NCBI GenBank assembly: GCA_027625915.1
Contig: JANTQA010000075.1
Location: 1,860,001-1,924,000, forward strand
Length of the DNA stretch: 64,000 bases
DNA from: Anaeramoeba flamelloides
Lineage: Eukaryota > Metamonada > Anaeramoebidae
Direction: 5' to 3'
Shown: positions 11,525 to 21,515 of the stretch, in pieces
Layout of the letters: each line of letters opens with the position of its first letter
Position numbering within the stretch: position 1 is the stretch's first letter
The notes under the pieces: model-generated
Database searches by the model: none
Told to the model about the DNA's origin: nothing
What the model saw: the letters and a program-made list of their open reading frames with translations, nothing else
Program-made: the position numbers and the translations under genes

Positions 11525-13234
11525 TTAAATGTAGGCACCTTCTGTACCGGGTGGCTTTTCTGGTAAGTATTTTGTGGAATTAAACATCCCAAGAAACCGG
11601 GGAATTTGTTGGTTATTAGTATTTTTGGCCAAATTTAAAGATTCTTGTTTTTGTTTAAGTTTTTCATTTAATTTGAGTTGTTGCTGTTGAAGTTTTTGAT
11701 GGATTTGTTGCTGAAGAAGTATTTGTTGTATTGGAATATTGGTCTGGATGCTTTGAGGATCATTTGTTGTTAATCCAAAATTCCGAGAGGTTTGTAATTG
11801 TGGATTATTACTAGATTCTAGCAACAATCTTCTCCTTTTCAATTCAATATTATCAATATAGTTGTTGTCTTGGCCTTGGTGCGACAACAAAGAAGAAGTA
11901 TTTAAAATATCAGTAGAGTTGTTCTGATTTGGGAGTTTTGATATAAATGTATTCATATTTATATTTGTGTTATTATTATTATTAGAACCTGTATTAATGT
12001 TAGTACTTGTCTTTGTTATTGTATTTTCTTTTTGGTTCACGTTTATAAGTGAATTTAAAGTGTTATCATTTTGGGCGGTCATCATTGAATTTATATTTTG
12101 GTTCTCTGTTTCATAAGAAAATTTCCTGATTCTCTGGTTGGTGTTATAATTACTATTTTGGTTTTGAATTGGGCTTAAATTTTGATTAAAATTATTATTT
12201 TGAGTCATGGTGTGATGACTGATTTGTTGTTGTTGAAGGTTTTGATCAATTTTCTGTTGTTCAATTAGTTGTTGCTGCTTCTGCTGTTCCAGTTGTTGTT
12301 GTTGTTGTTGTTCCAGTTGTTGTTGGATTAGTCGTTGTTGCTGTTGTTTTTGCTGTTGCTGTTGCTGTTGCTGTTGTTTTTCCAGTTGTTGTTGCTGCTC
12401 CAGTTGCTGTTGTTGTTGCTGTTCCAGTTGTTGTTGTTGTTGTTGTTGTTGTTGTCGGATTATTTGATCTATGTTCGTGTTGTTATTATTGGTGGTATTA
12501 ATTTGTTGTTGAGAATTCTGTTGTTGGTTACTATTAAAAGTCGAATTATATTCCAAAAAAGAGTTTTGGGCTATTGGATTTCTTTGCTGGTAACCAAACC
12601 CACGAGGTTGGTTTGTTGGTTGTGTAAAATTACTTTGCTGATTTTGTTGAGGGAAAATTGCATTTCTTACCAATTGCTCGGCAAGATCTACATCACTTCT
12701 TTTTCCAATAATTAACGCATGTGTAGGCTCATTTTCAATGGGGTCATTAAGGTTGTTATTCCTATTAAACTTGGACCCAATACCTTTCCCTTGTACGATG
12801 ATCTTGGTGCTTGTTTGTCTTTTGATTCGTTCAATATTGGATCCCTTGGGTCCAATTAGCATCCCTACTAAACGCACTTCTGGTATTAGAACTTTCCTTT
12901 TGATTTGGCTTTCGACTTCTTGTGTAGAGAGTTGTGGTGGCACAAAATTCGGATCAAGCTCTTTTGCTCTCAAGACCAATTGTTCCCTTTCCTCTTTGAG
13001 CTTGTTTTTTGCAATTTCTTGTAAAATTTGTTGGTTGGTTGTTGTAATTTGAGTTTCTGTTTCAAAAATTAGATCGTATGGGGTAAATGTAGATGGATTG
13101 GATAATTGAGAGTTTATCTCTTCAAGACGAGCACGTAAAAGAATTGCTTCAAGGATTTCTTCAGGTAGAGAATTTTGAAGGATCTGTGGAATTTGTAAAC
13201 CAAACCGTTGTGTTTTCCAACCAGAGTTATTCAT
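11525..13234 (-). CDS. SF1/BBP-like KH-domain RNA-binding protein with poly-Gln tail
   Basis: A 569-residue protein from the ATG at 13232-13234. An in-frame ATG at 13261 would add nine residues, but the KH-family N-terminus fits the shorter form. Residues about 30-110 resemble the helical hairpin before the KH domain of splicing factor 1, including the LDPNFVPP motif. The KH/QUA2-type domain spans about 112-195 with the GPKG loop (residues 128-131), IIVQGKG and an ENEPTHALI segment like SF1's E/D-EPLHALV. Known SF1/BBP proteins bind the intron branch point during early spliceosome assembly in the nucleus. The rest is Gln/Asn-rich low complexity and ends in IPRFLGMFN...GTEGAYI. No CCHC zinc knuckle and no basic N-terminal U2AF-ligand motif are visible. 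It could be a divergent SF1 or another KH-QUA2 RNA-binding protein. Confidence 0.85.
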   Translation of the reverse strand: MNNSGWKTQRFGLQIPQILQNSLPEEILEAILLRARLEEINSQLSNPSTFTPYDLIFETETQITTTNQQILQEIAKNKLKEEREQLVLRAKELDPNFVPPQLSTQEVESQIKRKVLIPEVRLVGMLIGPKGSNIERIKRQTSTKIIVQGKGIGSKFNRNNNLNDPIENEPTHALIIGKRSDVDLAEQLVRNAIFPQQNQQSNFTQPTNQPRGFGYQQRNPIAQNSFLEYNSTFNSNQQQNSQQQINTTNNNNTNIDQIIRQQQQQQQQQLEQQQQQQLEQQQQLEKQQQQQQQQQKQQQQRLIQQQLEQQQQQQLEQQKQQQLIEQQKIDQNLQQQQISHHTMTQNNNFNQNLSPIQNQNSNYNTNQRIRKFSYETENQNINSMMTAQNDNTLNSLINVNQKENTITKTSTNINTGSNNNNNTNINMNTFISKLPNQNNSTDILNTSSLLSHQGQDNNYIDNIELKRRRLLLESSNNPQLQTSRNFGLTTNDPQSIQTNIPIQQILLQQQIHQKLQQQQLKLNEKLKQKQESLNLAKNTNNQQIPRFLGMFNSTKYLPEKPPGTEGAYI

Positions 13235-13599
13235 TGAAATGTGAAAAAAAAAAATTTGCAAGAAGGATTAATGAAAAAATGAAAATCTTGGCATACAATC
13301 TCTTCACGTTGATAAAGTTTTGGGTAATTCAAACCTACTCAAACAGTTGAAGATTATTTACAACACTTTCAAATACTATTAAGAGGAAAAATGTTATCAT
13401 AGCAAAATTGAAAAGCCTTGTAAAAATACTGTGATTTTTTTTTAGAGGAACCTAACTCACCTTGACATTTTTTGAAGAATTTCTCAGTGACTGAAAAGTG
13501 TAGAATCAATTTTCTAAGATGGAAGTTAAAATTCTTAATGGATTTTAAAGATCTTTTGTGAATTTATCTACTTTTTAAGGGATTCGTGTCACAATAGAT
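13235..13599. other. 5' flank of the SF1-like gene
   Basis: Non-coding AT-rich stretch at the start of the divergent interval between the SF1-like gene (-) and the SNX9-like gene (+). No promoter motif was recognised. Confidence 0.5.
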
Positions 13600-14260
13600 T
13601 TATCACGTACCAAAGTATGTTGTAATTGGGAGTAAATTAAATTAGAGCCCCTTGGTTCAAATAGCTCCAAAAAATCGATTATAAATCTTATAGCATAATA
13701 AATTCTTACATTTTTTACTAATGATTACAATTTAAAAATTGTTATTTTGGAGAAATTTTTTTTAATTCCTTTTCCAAATATAAAAATAGAAACTCAAAAT
13801 ACATAGTATTCTGTTGTTTACTGATTCATATTTAGAACTTCCATAAGTCATTATTTTTTTCCTTTTTTAATTTCAAAGATCAACTATACAATCGTCAAAA
13901 CATAAAAACCCAAAGACTAATTAGTTTTGTTTCTTTTCATAAAACTAGTTGTAACATCAATATGTTTACAATATTTATGAAAATAATTTTGGAAAAGTAT
14001 CTCATTCTTTAATTTTTTAATTTTTTAGTAACTAATCTACATTTTCCAACAAATTTAAGAAAGATATTTTTCAAATTTGAAGTCTGAATATTAATAACCT
14101 AAACTTAAAATTATGAAGAAATGTAGATTGTTTTCTAAAATTATTGAATTTGAGGCGAATATAAATCTCATTTTTAATTGATTGGATTAACAAATTGTAC
14201 AATTATGACTAATTGATTTTTTTAGAGGCATTTGGAGCACAGGAACACTAAAGTGATTTA
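13600..14260 (+). repeat. Dispersed repeat family R3, copy 1 (longest)
   Basis: Aligns with 26735-27130 and 40400-40930. Shared blocks include GTTGTAATTGG, TTACATTTTTTACTAAT, AAAAATAGAAAC, TTCATATTTAGAACTTCC and AATTGATTGGATTAA-like sequence. The 3' end near GGAGCACAGGAACACTAAAG corresponds to GAAGCATCGAGCATGAAAG in copy 3. No protein seen; class unknown. Confidence 0.7.
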
Positions 14261-14314
14261 CCTTTGATAACATCAAATTTTAATTTTTGACACTTCTTTT
14301 AGCTTGATATAATC

Positions 14315-15410
14315 ACTTAAGGTTAACAATCTCTGAAATTTGTAAAAAGATTTTCTTTTTATCAAGAGTTGTTATTTTGGTTCTTAGATAATCCATCTTT
14401 CCCAAGTATTAATTTTAATATAGGTTTAATAGTGGTTATAAAAGGTAATTTATATTTTTCCAAAATCCGAATAGAAATACTGGAAGACTAATAGGTCATA
14501 ATGTATGAATAATGAATTTTGGGTTTTTTTCAGTCGAACTATTTATTTCCTTTTTACTTAATAACCTACATATATGCAAAAAGTGATATCTTAATCTTTT
14601 AAGTTGTTTTACGAAATTTTTAATCTCCAAAAAATTTTTAAAAATTTCTTATGCTCTCCCACGGGAGAGAACTTTTCAAACTGAATATGGAGTTTTTAAT
14701 CACAAAAAATTTGATTTAGGAATCGAATAAAAATGTTTGAGGAAGAAAAAGAAATTCAAAAATCAAAAAACAAAAAGAACCCCAAAAATTTTTATTCTTT
14801 GATTAAATTGTTTTTTTTTACTTTTAAAAACCTCAAGTTCATTGACAAAAAGTTTCTCCCGTTTGACGCATAAGAAATTTTTAAAAATTTTTTGGAGATT
14901 AAAAATTTCGTAAAACAACTTAAAAGATTAAGATATCACTTTTTGCTAATATGTAATAGTGTTTGAATCATAAATAAGAAAAATTTTCAATTTGTTATCT
15001 TAGTTTTTTAAAATAAAAGCGACAAATTACCACCTACTTTACTGAAAACTCTTTTTATAAAAGAAAAAATCGAAAGGACAAAAGATAGTTATTTTCCCTT
15101 TAGAATTCAAATACCAGTAAAAATGAAAATAAATTTTTTAAAGAGTACCAAATAAAGCCAAAAGGGAATTAAAAATTTCAAGTGACACACAAAAATCACA
15201 TTTCTTTATTAAATACCTCCCTTCTTCTTTAATCTTACACTCCTCAATTTAGATTTAAGAAAAAAAAAAATTATTTGTCAAAAATTGCTCTTTTGAACAT
15301 CTATTAAAAGACATGAAAGTCCATTATCGATTAGCCAAGAACCTAACAAGTATCCACAAACAAGACAAGATAACCTTTTTTCTAATATTAGGGATTATAA
15401 ACCTTAGGGG
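14315..15410. repeat. Foldback element (family R4), copy A, with nested palindrome
   Basis: The outer arms (about 14315-14510 and 15215-15410) are diverged reverse complements. They share CCTTAAGGTT, GGTTCTTAG and AAAATTG-type blocks with the arms of copy B at 38545-39333. Nested inside is a second, much better preserved inverted repeat (14576-14653 against 14869-14946). No gene is seen inside. Confidence 0.75.
14576..14946. repeat. Perfect 78-bp inverted repeat inside foldback A
   Basis: The arms 14576-14653 and 14869-14946 are identical reverse complements over all 78 bases by direct reading, starting GCAAAAAGTGATATC and ending AAATTTCTTATG. Less perfect pairing (ACGGGAGA with TCTCCCGT) continues inward. 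The left arm is followed by its own small hairpin CTCTCCCACGGGAGAG. Confidence 0.92.
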
Positions 15411-15798
15411 ATAAAATTGTTTGTAAATTAAAATTATATTTTTAATTGAATAAATAGAAAAGTGTAAAAAATCGAGTAAGAAAGGTCTTTGTTACTTGAA
15501 GTTCTCTCACTAACAAAATAGTTTCATTGACTAATAATATAAGAAAAGACCTAAATGTAACTAAAACACTCTACAAAAAAAAGTTTGTATAAATTATAAA
15601 TTTTACACCTTTAATGATTTTCAACCCAATCGCTGTTATACCATTCCTTTAAAATCGAATAAAGGTGGGTAAAAGTGGAATTTTCCAACTACTTAGAATT
15701 TTAAAGTAATATTAACACAATTTGAACATTCTTTGAAAACATTTTTTCTCTTTTTTTTTTTGATCTGTTTTCTTTATAAAAAAATTGAATTTAATTAC
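15411..15798. other. 5' flank of SNX9-like gene
   Basis: AT-rich leader with T-runs just before the ATG at 15799. An in-frame ATG at 15733 would add a Phe-rich stretch encoded by the T-run and is unlikely to be the true start. No promoter element was identified. Confidence 0.5.
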
Positions 15799-16487
15799 AT
15801 GTCTAATTTTCCAAAGTCTGCAATTTCAACACAAAAATATGTTGCTGAAAGTGAAGATTACTTAGGGTTTAAAAAGGGCACAAAGATTATTGTTCTTTCT
15901 GAAGATGAAAGGGGATGGCTGCTTGGTAAAATTAATGAACAGGAGGGATACTTCCCAAAGACTGCGATCAAATATCTCAAGGAGCCACTTCCCAAACAAA
16001 AAGATCAGTCTCCAAAAAACAAAAGAAAAAACTCGGGGGGATTTGGGAACCAGAAGAAAAAACAACAACAACAACAACCACTTGAAAGGACGTTGTCTAA
16101 AAAAGAAATCCGTAAACAAAAAAAAATGGAAAACCAAAGATTAAAAGAACAAGCAAAACTCAAAAAAATTCAAGAAAATAATAGGAAAAAAAATATCTCG
16201 AATTTTATTGAAGACTTTAAACATATCGAAGTATCTATTTTAAAAAAAATTTTTCTTTGTTAAACCAAAACTCTTTTCTTTCTGTTTTTTTTTTTCTTTT
16301 CCAAAAAAATTTAAAATTTTTTCCTTTCCAAAACACAAACACAAAAATAAAAAATTAGGATAATTGGATTTGGCAAGTAACCGAAGAAGCCTTCAAGGTT
16401 TCAGTTTCAAGTCCAACCAAACAAGGTAAATATAAGGGAATGAAAAAATATATGAGTTATGAAGTTAAATCTGGTGTAACTATTTCT

Positions 16488-16524
<37 letters not shown>

Positions 16525-17856
16525 TTGATGATTTTTTTCTTTTTTTTGTTAATCATCCATTTTTTAAAACAAAACAAAAGTTTTTTTTTTCCTTTATTTT
16601 TGTTTTTTAGAACAATTTTTATATCATTCTTGTTTATTTTTGATTGTTTTTTTGTTAATTTTATCGATTTGTTCTAATTGTATTAATTTTCATTTGCCAC
16701 CAAAACAACAAAAAAACAAAAAAACAAAAAAACAAAAAAACAAAAAAACAAAAAAACAAAAAAACAAAAAAACAAAAAAACAAAACAAACTCGAATAAAA
16801 ACCAAAAAATCAAATCTTTCTTGTAAAACCAATTCCCAGAACCACTTAGTCCGTCGAAGATTTAAACACTTCCTATGGTTAAACCAAAGGATGAATGAAA
16901 AGTACCCAAACATCCCTATTCCTGTGATGCCAGGAAAGCAAGCACAAGGAAGATTTCAAGAGAATTTTGTAGCGAAAAGGAGAGAGGGCTTGATACGGTT
17001 TTTAAATCGGTTAGGAGAGCACCCGGTGATGCGTTCTTCGAAAATCTTGCATCACTTTTTGGAAGCGAACACGCAAAAGGATTGGAAATTAGGGAAGCAC
17101 GCTGCGATCAAAAAAAAAAACTTACAAACATTCCATAAGTGTGTCACGTGTAGCCCAACGTTAACGGAAGAAGACGTCGAAGACATTTCCGAATATAAGG
17201 ATTCGCTAACCTTCCTTGAAAATGCTTTAAAAACATTTGACACCATCCGATCGGATTTACCCGAATCAAAGTATCCGATAATAATTGAGAATTTTAATCA
17301 TTTCGGCAAAACGTTGAAACTGTTATCAATTAACGAAGATTTAGGGCTTGGGTGGAGGTATGCCTGTTATCCCTCAAAGATGCTTGAAAAGGCATATACC
17401 TTTCTCGGCGAAAGCTATTTAGAAATTGCAAAGATCTGGGAGAAAAAAAAAGATCTTGAGGATTCGACATTATTTGAAGACTTTTATGAATATCACCAGC
17501 ACATCAATTTAATTAGAGACACCTTGAAAATACGTGATAAGTCCTATTCAAATTGGAATACACTTTATACACAACAGCAGCAACAGCAAAAGGGCAACGA
17601 AAAAAAAAGCAAGCAAGCCATGAAAAAAATCCAACAACTCAAAGAAACCTCACAAGAAATGGATAAAATCACAATGGCAGAATTGGAGTGGTATCACTGG
17701 GGTAGGTTACGTGATTTTAAAAAGACTTTAAACCAATTTGTAGACGCACAAATTGATTCCGCAGACCAGATAGTCGAACAATTGGAAAGCTGTCTAAAAT
17801 ATGTCGAAAAAATTCCTGTGATGCATGGATCTGAAAAACCTGAAAAGCTCAAGTAA
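15799..17856 (+). CDS. SNX9/SNX18/SNX33-type sorting nexin (SH3-PX-BAR), three exons
   Basis: Exons 15799-16230, 16359-16475 and 16840-17856 join in phase 0 to give a 521-residue protein. SH3 domain: residues about 8-60, with DYLGFKKG, W40 and GYFPKTAI. A Lys/Gln-rich linker follows, to about 144. PX domain: about 145-270, starting WIWQVTEEAFKVSVSSPTKQ, spanning all three exons, with the phosphoinositide-site RRRFKHF (188-194), PVMPGK and RREGL. BAR domain: about 285-515, ending in a WYHWGRLRDF...YVEKIPVM segment like the SNX9 C-terminus. SNX9 proteins sense and bend membranes, bind phosphoinositides, and link dynamin and actin assembly during endocytosis; that role is inferred here by family. 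Human SNX9 is about 595 residues. The linker is shorter and I saw no clathrin or AP-2 binding motif. The intron ends GTATCT...TTAG and GTAACT...CCCAG are canonical. Confidence 0.92.
16231..16358 (+). other. SNX9-like gene, intron 1
   Basis: 128 bp, GT-AG, phase 0, T-rich. The splice is supported because it joins the SH3/linker exon to the first strand of the PX domain in frame. Confidence 0.85.
16476..16839 (+). other. SNX9-like gene, intron 2, with homopolymer and 8-bp tandem repeat
   Basis: 364 bp, GT-AG, phase 0. It splits the PX domain between YMSYEVKSG and NHLVRRRF. It holds a long poly-T tract (about 16490-16517) and roughly nine tandem copies of AAAAAAAC at about 16708-16786. Confidence 0.85.
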
Positions 17857-18084
17857 ATTATTTGATTCTTAATTATATTGTTAGGATTTATTTCATATTT
17901 TTTGATAATTTTTTTTTTATTATTTTTTGAAATTTTTATGAAATTCAAATAAAGTTTTTCTAAATAAAGAGAAAAAAAATTTATTTTTTTGATTATTATT
18001 ATTTTTTTTTTGGATTTAATTATTTATCAAAATTGAATTTTAAGCAAGTATTTACTTTTGTTTACTTATGAATAACTTCTAAGC
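17857..18084. other. 3' flank of SNX9-like gene
   Basis: AT-rich spacer with an AATAAAG at about 17948, a possible polyadenylation signal about 90 bp after the stop. No gene seen. Confidence 0.45.
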
Positions 18085-18662
18085 TATTTCCAATAATGTG
18101 GGGCAATTTTATTTTAAAATATATCTCTATAAACTAAATCTTCAAAAAAGCATTTAAACATCCAAAATCAATCCATAACTATTTATCGATTCTTGATAAT
18201 AATTCAATTTGTTTCTTTGTATTGTATTACATAAATAAAAGATATTAAATTTTCTGATCTTGATTTTATCTGATATTTTTTTATGGTAAAATTGGTGTTT
18301 ATTATTTTCTTTTTGATTGAAAAAATTATTTTCATAATTAGTTTAATCACAAGAAATTTTCAAATATAATTGAAAACATGTAACTGTATTTTATTGTATT
18401 AAAATTCATTTGTACCCTTTCCATATTTCTGGTTTTTTATTGAAATTGGTCGTACATTGTTTTTACCAAAAAAAGTTTTATTTTTTTTTTTCATTTTTTG
18501 ATAATATCTCATCCAACTTATAATAAAATAAATACCTAGGTCATTTATTCAATTGGTATTAATATTAAACTTAATTTGATATCATCAATTAATGAATACT
18601 ACCACTAACAAAGATTATTTTTTATGAAATGTAAAAAAAAATGCCCCACTTTTTTGGAAATA
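18085..18662 (+). mobile_element. Tc1/mariner-like miniature element (R2), copy 3, complete ends
   Basis: A 578-bp unit from TATTTCCAATAATGTGGGGC to ATGCCCCACTTTTTTGGAAATA. The ends are inverted repeats with TA at both edges. The interior is collinear with 430-975 and with the ends of the transposase-bearing copy at 10246-11316. No coding capacity, so it depends on a transposase elsewhere. Confidence 0.85.
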
Positions 18663-18728
18663 CCCTACTGTCACGATTTGTGATTCAAAAAAACATTTCT
18701 TGATTCAAAACTGTTATGAATTATGATC

Positions 18729-19323
18729 TATTTCCAAAAAAAAGGGGCAATTTTATTCTAATATATCTTGAAGAATCCCACTATTCAAAAAACTAATTAT
18801 ATATACAATATAATTTAATTGATCATTAATTGATTTTTCATAGTAATTCAATTTGTTTATTTGTAAGACATTATTGTAATAAAAGATATAAATGCTTTCT
18901 AATCTCAATTTTAGATGATATTTTTCAAGGTGTGGAAATCAAAATGTTCATGTTTTTTCTTTTTGATCCTAAAAATTATTATCCTAAGAGGTTTAATCTT
19001 GATAAAATTTTCGATATAATGGGAAAAATTATTAATGTATTTTGATTTTGATAAAAATATGATGTGGCCACATCATGTGTTGATCTTTTTTTATTCAAAT
19101 TGGCTATGCTTTATTTTCTATATATCAGGGTGCTATTTTTTTTTATATTTAATGGAAAATATTTTAATTTAATATATTTTGAAATATGAACAAATCGATA
19201 TTGATTTAATTAGTATTTGAATATCTATCTTAATTTTATATAACAATTTTATGAATAAAACGAACAAAGGATATTATTCGAAATGTAAAAAAAAAATAAA
19301 TGCACCACTTTTTTTTAAAAAAT
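18729..19323 (+). mobile_element. Tc1/mariner-like miniature element (R2), diverged copy 4
   Basis: Starts TATTTCCAAAAAAAAGGGGC and ends near GCACCACTTTTTTTTAAAAA. It shares GTAATTCAATTTGTTTATTTGTA, AAAAGATAT and GAAATGTAAAAAAAA-type blocks, in order, with copy 3, but is clearly older. It lies 66 bp after copy 3 in the same orientation. Confidence 0.7.
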
Positions 19324-19417
19324 CCCTATTGAAAAATAAAAAATGTAACTTGTGTTTTTTTAAAGCAAACATTTTTGAGTCATAGGCTCCATGTTTAATT
19401 GAAGAAATAGAATATAT

Positions 19418-20698
19418 TAGAGGTTTTGATGATAACATGCTTAATTCATGATAAAGTTACAAAAATCGCGATAATTTCTATCAAAACACAATATATCAGA
19501 AAATGGCGATATTCAATATTATCGCGATAATATAACAAATCACGATATTCTATAAAATCTCGATAATTATTATAAAATCGTGATAAATGCCAAAATATCG
19601 CGATTAAAAAGTAATCACAATAAAATAGTTGATGGGTTTTTGGGCTAATTGATCAATATTAAAACAAAAATTTTTTTTGATCAAAAAATAGTTTAGGTGA
19701 AATAAAAGTCATTCTTTGAAAAAACAAACAAAAGTAGATACTTGATCCAATCAAGTATCAGATGAAAGAGTTTTCATTTTAATTTTCATTTTATTTGGTT
19801 GTCAAACCTATCGATCCTTTAAGATCAACAACAATAAGAAATAAAGAGAAATAAATATTATATTATTTAACCGTGGTGTTGGGAATTACCTTGAATAAAT
19901 TAGCTAAAAAAACAACCAACCCTTTATCTGTTCATAAAATAATGTGTTCTTGGGTTAAATCATTTTCAATATTCTCCAGAAAGCTAAAAGGATGTGGATA
20001 ACTTTTTAAAAGCTTTCACAATGTCCTTGCCAGATGATCACCAATTATTAAGGTTTTTTATACAATTGTTGCCTTCTTCTTATTGTTCTTCTTTGAGTAT
20101 CTTTGTATTGGACAGAAAAATCAATTAGAACACTTAGAGGTTTTTGTTTGATCGATCACCAATAAGAAGGAAAATTACTCTTTATTCTTTTTGGTAAATA
20201 CAATTGTGAATTTAAAAACTCCATTTTAAGAAAACGAATATATTTTATATTCAATTTTATTGTTGAAATGGGTAATTATTAGTTTGATCATAAAATTTGT
20301 TTGAGAATTTATATTTTGTTAAAAAAAAAAAAATGAAAAGAATAAAATTTTTTTTCCACAACAAACAATGTCATTCCATTTAGAAAATTATTCTGTCTTT
20401 CAAAACTTTCAAACAATTGACGACAATTCACAACTCTTACAAACACTTTCAAACATTTATATTAAAGGGTAAAATTGTTCTAAAAGTCTCAAGGCTTTGT
20501 TAAAGTCAAGATATTTTTTTTAAGATTTCAAAACAATAATTTTTAATTTTTTCATGATAATGTTGAATATCGCGATTTTGTTGATTTTTGTGGTTTTATG
20601 ATTTTTTCACGAGAAAGTTGGAATAATAGCGATTTTTTAATACTATCGCGATTTTATTGTTAATATCATGATATTATAGGTTATCAGCAAAATCTCTA
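19418..20698. mobile_element. Long-TIR element rich in ATCGCGAT palindromes
   Basis: The two ends are reverse complements over about 150 bp: TAGAGGTTTTGATGATAAC on the left, GTTATCAGCAAAATCTCTA on the right, each continuing to an ATCGCGATA block. The subterminal regions carry exact ATCGCGAT copies at 19465, 19521, 19597, 20569 and 20645, plus variants. TA lies at each outer edge, suggesting TA insertion. The interior of about 0.9 kb has no intact gene. It is probably a non-autonomous DNA transposon with clustered transposase-binding sites. The family was not recognised. Confidence 0.7.
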
Positions 20699-21515
20699 TT
20701 ATTTATTGTATTGATGATGTTTAAAAGAAAACAATGAAAATCTATTATATTTTTAGTGAAGATTCATAATAGATTCGTACCAGTTCTAATTTAAATTTAT
20801 ATTGATTATGATATTTTTATTACAAGTAATCCAGTTTAAAATTTTTTTTTTTTTGTTTTTGGGAATTGTTAGGATCTATTTGATTATTTTTTTCATTTTT
20901 TTTCATTTCTCAAATGTGTTAATATTCATCAAAAAAACTTTACAAAACAATCCTTATTTTGTCAAAAATAGAGATTTATGAAATAATTACAAATTAGATT
21001 AAATCCAATTGAATTGATTGTGTACTTAAAGAAAAAGATTTATTACCAATTGAAATAATTTAACCCTTTGAAAAAAATAAAACAAGAAAAAGTTATTATT
21101 TTAGACAAAATTGAATTTTTGGTATTGAGAATCTTTTTAAATTGTTTTTGTGAATTGAATTTTTTATTAATTAGATCCTCTATAAATTTTTTTTTTTTTA
21201 AATGTTATTTGAATTTGTCCAACCAATAAAGAAGATCTACTTTCATATTAGGATTTTTAGGGATTAATCGATTCTCCTTGAGTGTGAAGAGAATCCATGG
21301 TGGTAACTAGATTCTGAAAAAACAAAGAGACGATTTGATAAGATTAAAGAAGAATGCTTTGATACATATCTGGTCTTTTTTTTTTTTTTTCTTCTTATTT
21401 CAGAAAAAGAATGAATTTTGATAGAATACTGTGTTGAAGCGAAAATTAAGGAATTTTTAATGTTCAAAAATAAAAGAAAAGGTTTAAAAAATTTTTTTTA
21501 ATATTGTTATCAAAA
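20699..21515. other. Intergenic stretch downstream of the membrane protein gene
   Basis: No gene recognised. A small hairpin (AATCTATTAT paired with ATAATAGATT) lies at about 20740-20775. The frame at 21264-21467 (-) has no family resemblance. Confidence 0.45.

Noticed and set aside
12335-13350. Plus-strand frames opposite the SF1-like gene, including a Leu-rich one
   Set aside because: The Leu-rich stretch is the complement of the CAA/CAG (Gln) tract. The KH domain is on the minus strand.
14654-14669. CTCTCCCACGGGAGAG as a bacterial-type terminator or operator
   Set aside because: The setting is eukaryotic, and it is only the innermost hairpin of the larger inverted repeat.
15733-15798. 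Upstream ATG for the SNX9-like gene giving a Phe-rich, signal-like start
   Set aside because: The added residues come from a T-run. SNX9-type proteins are cytosolic and start directly before the SH3 domain, as does the ATG at 15799.
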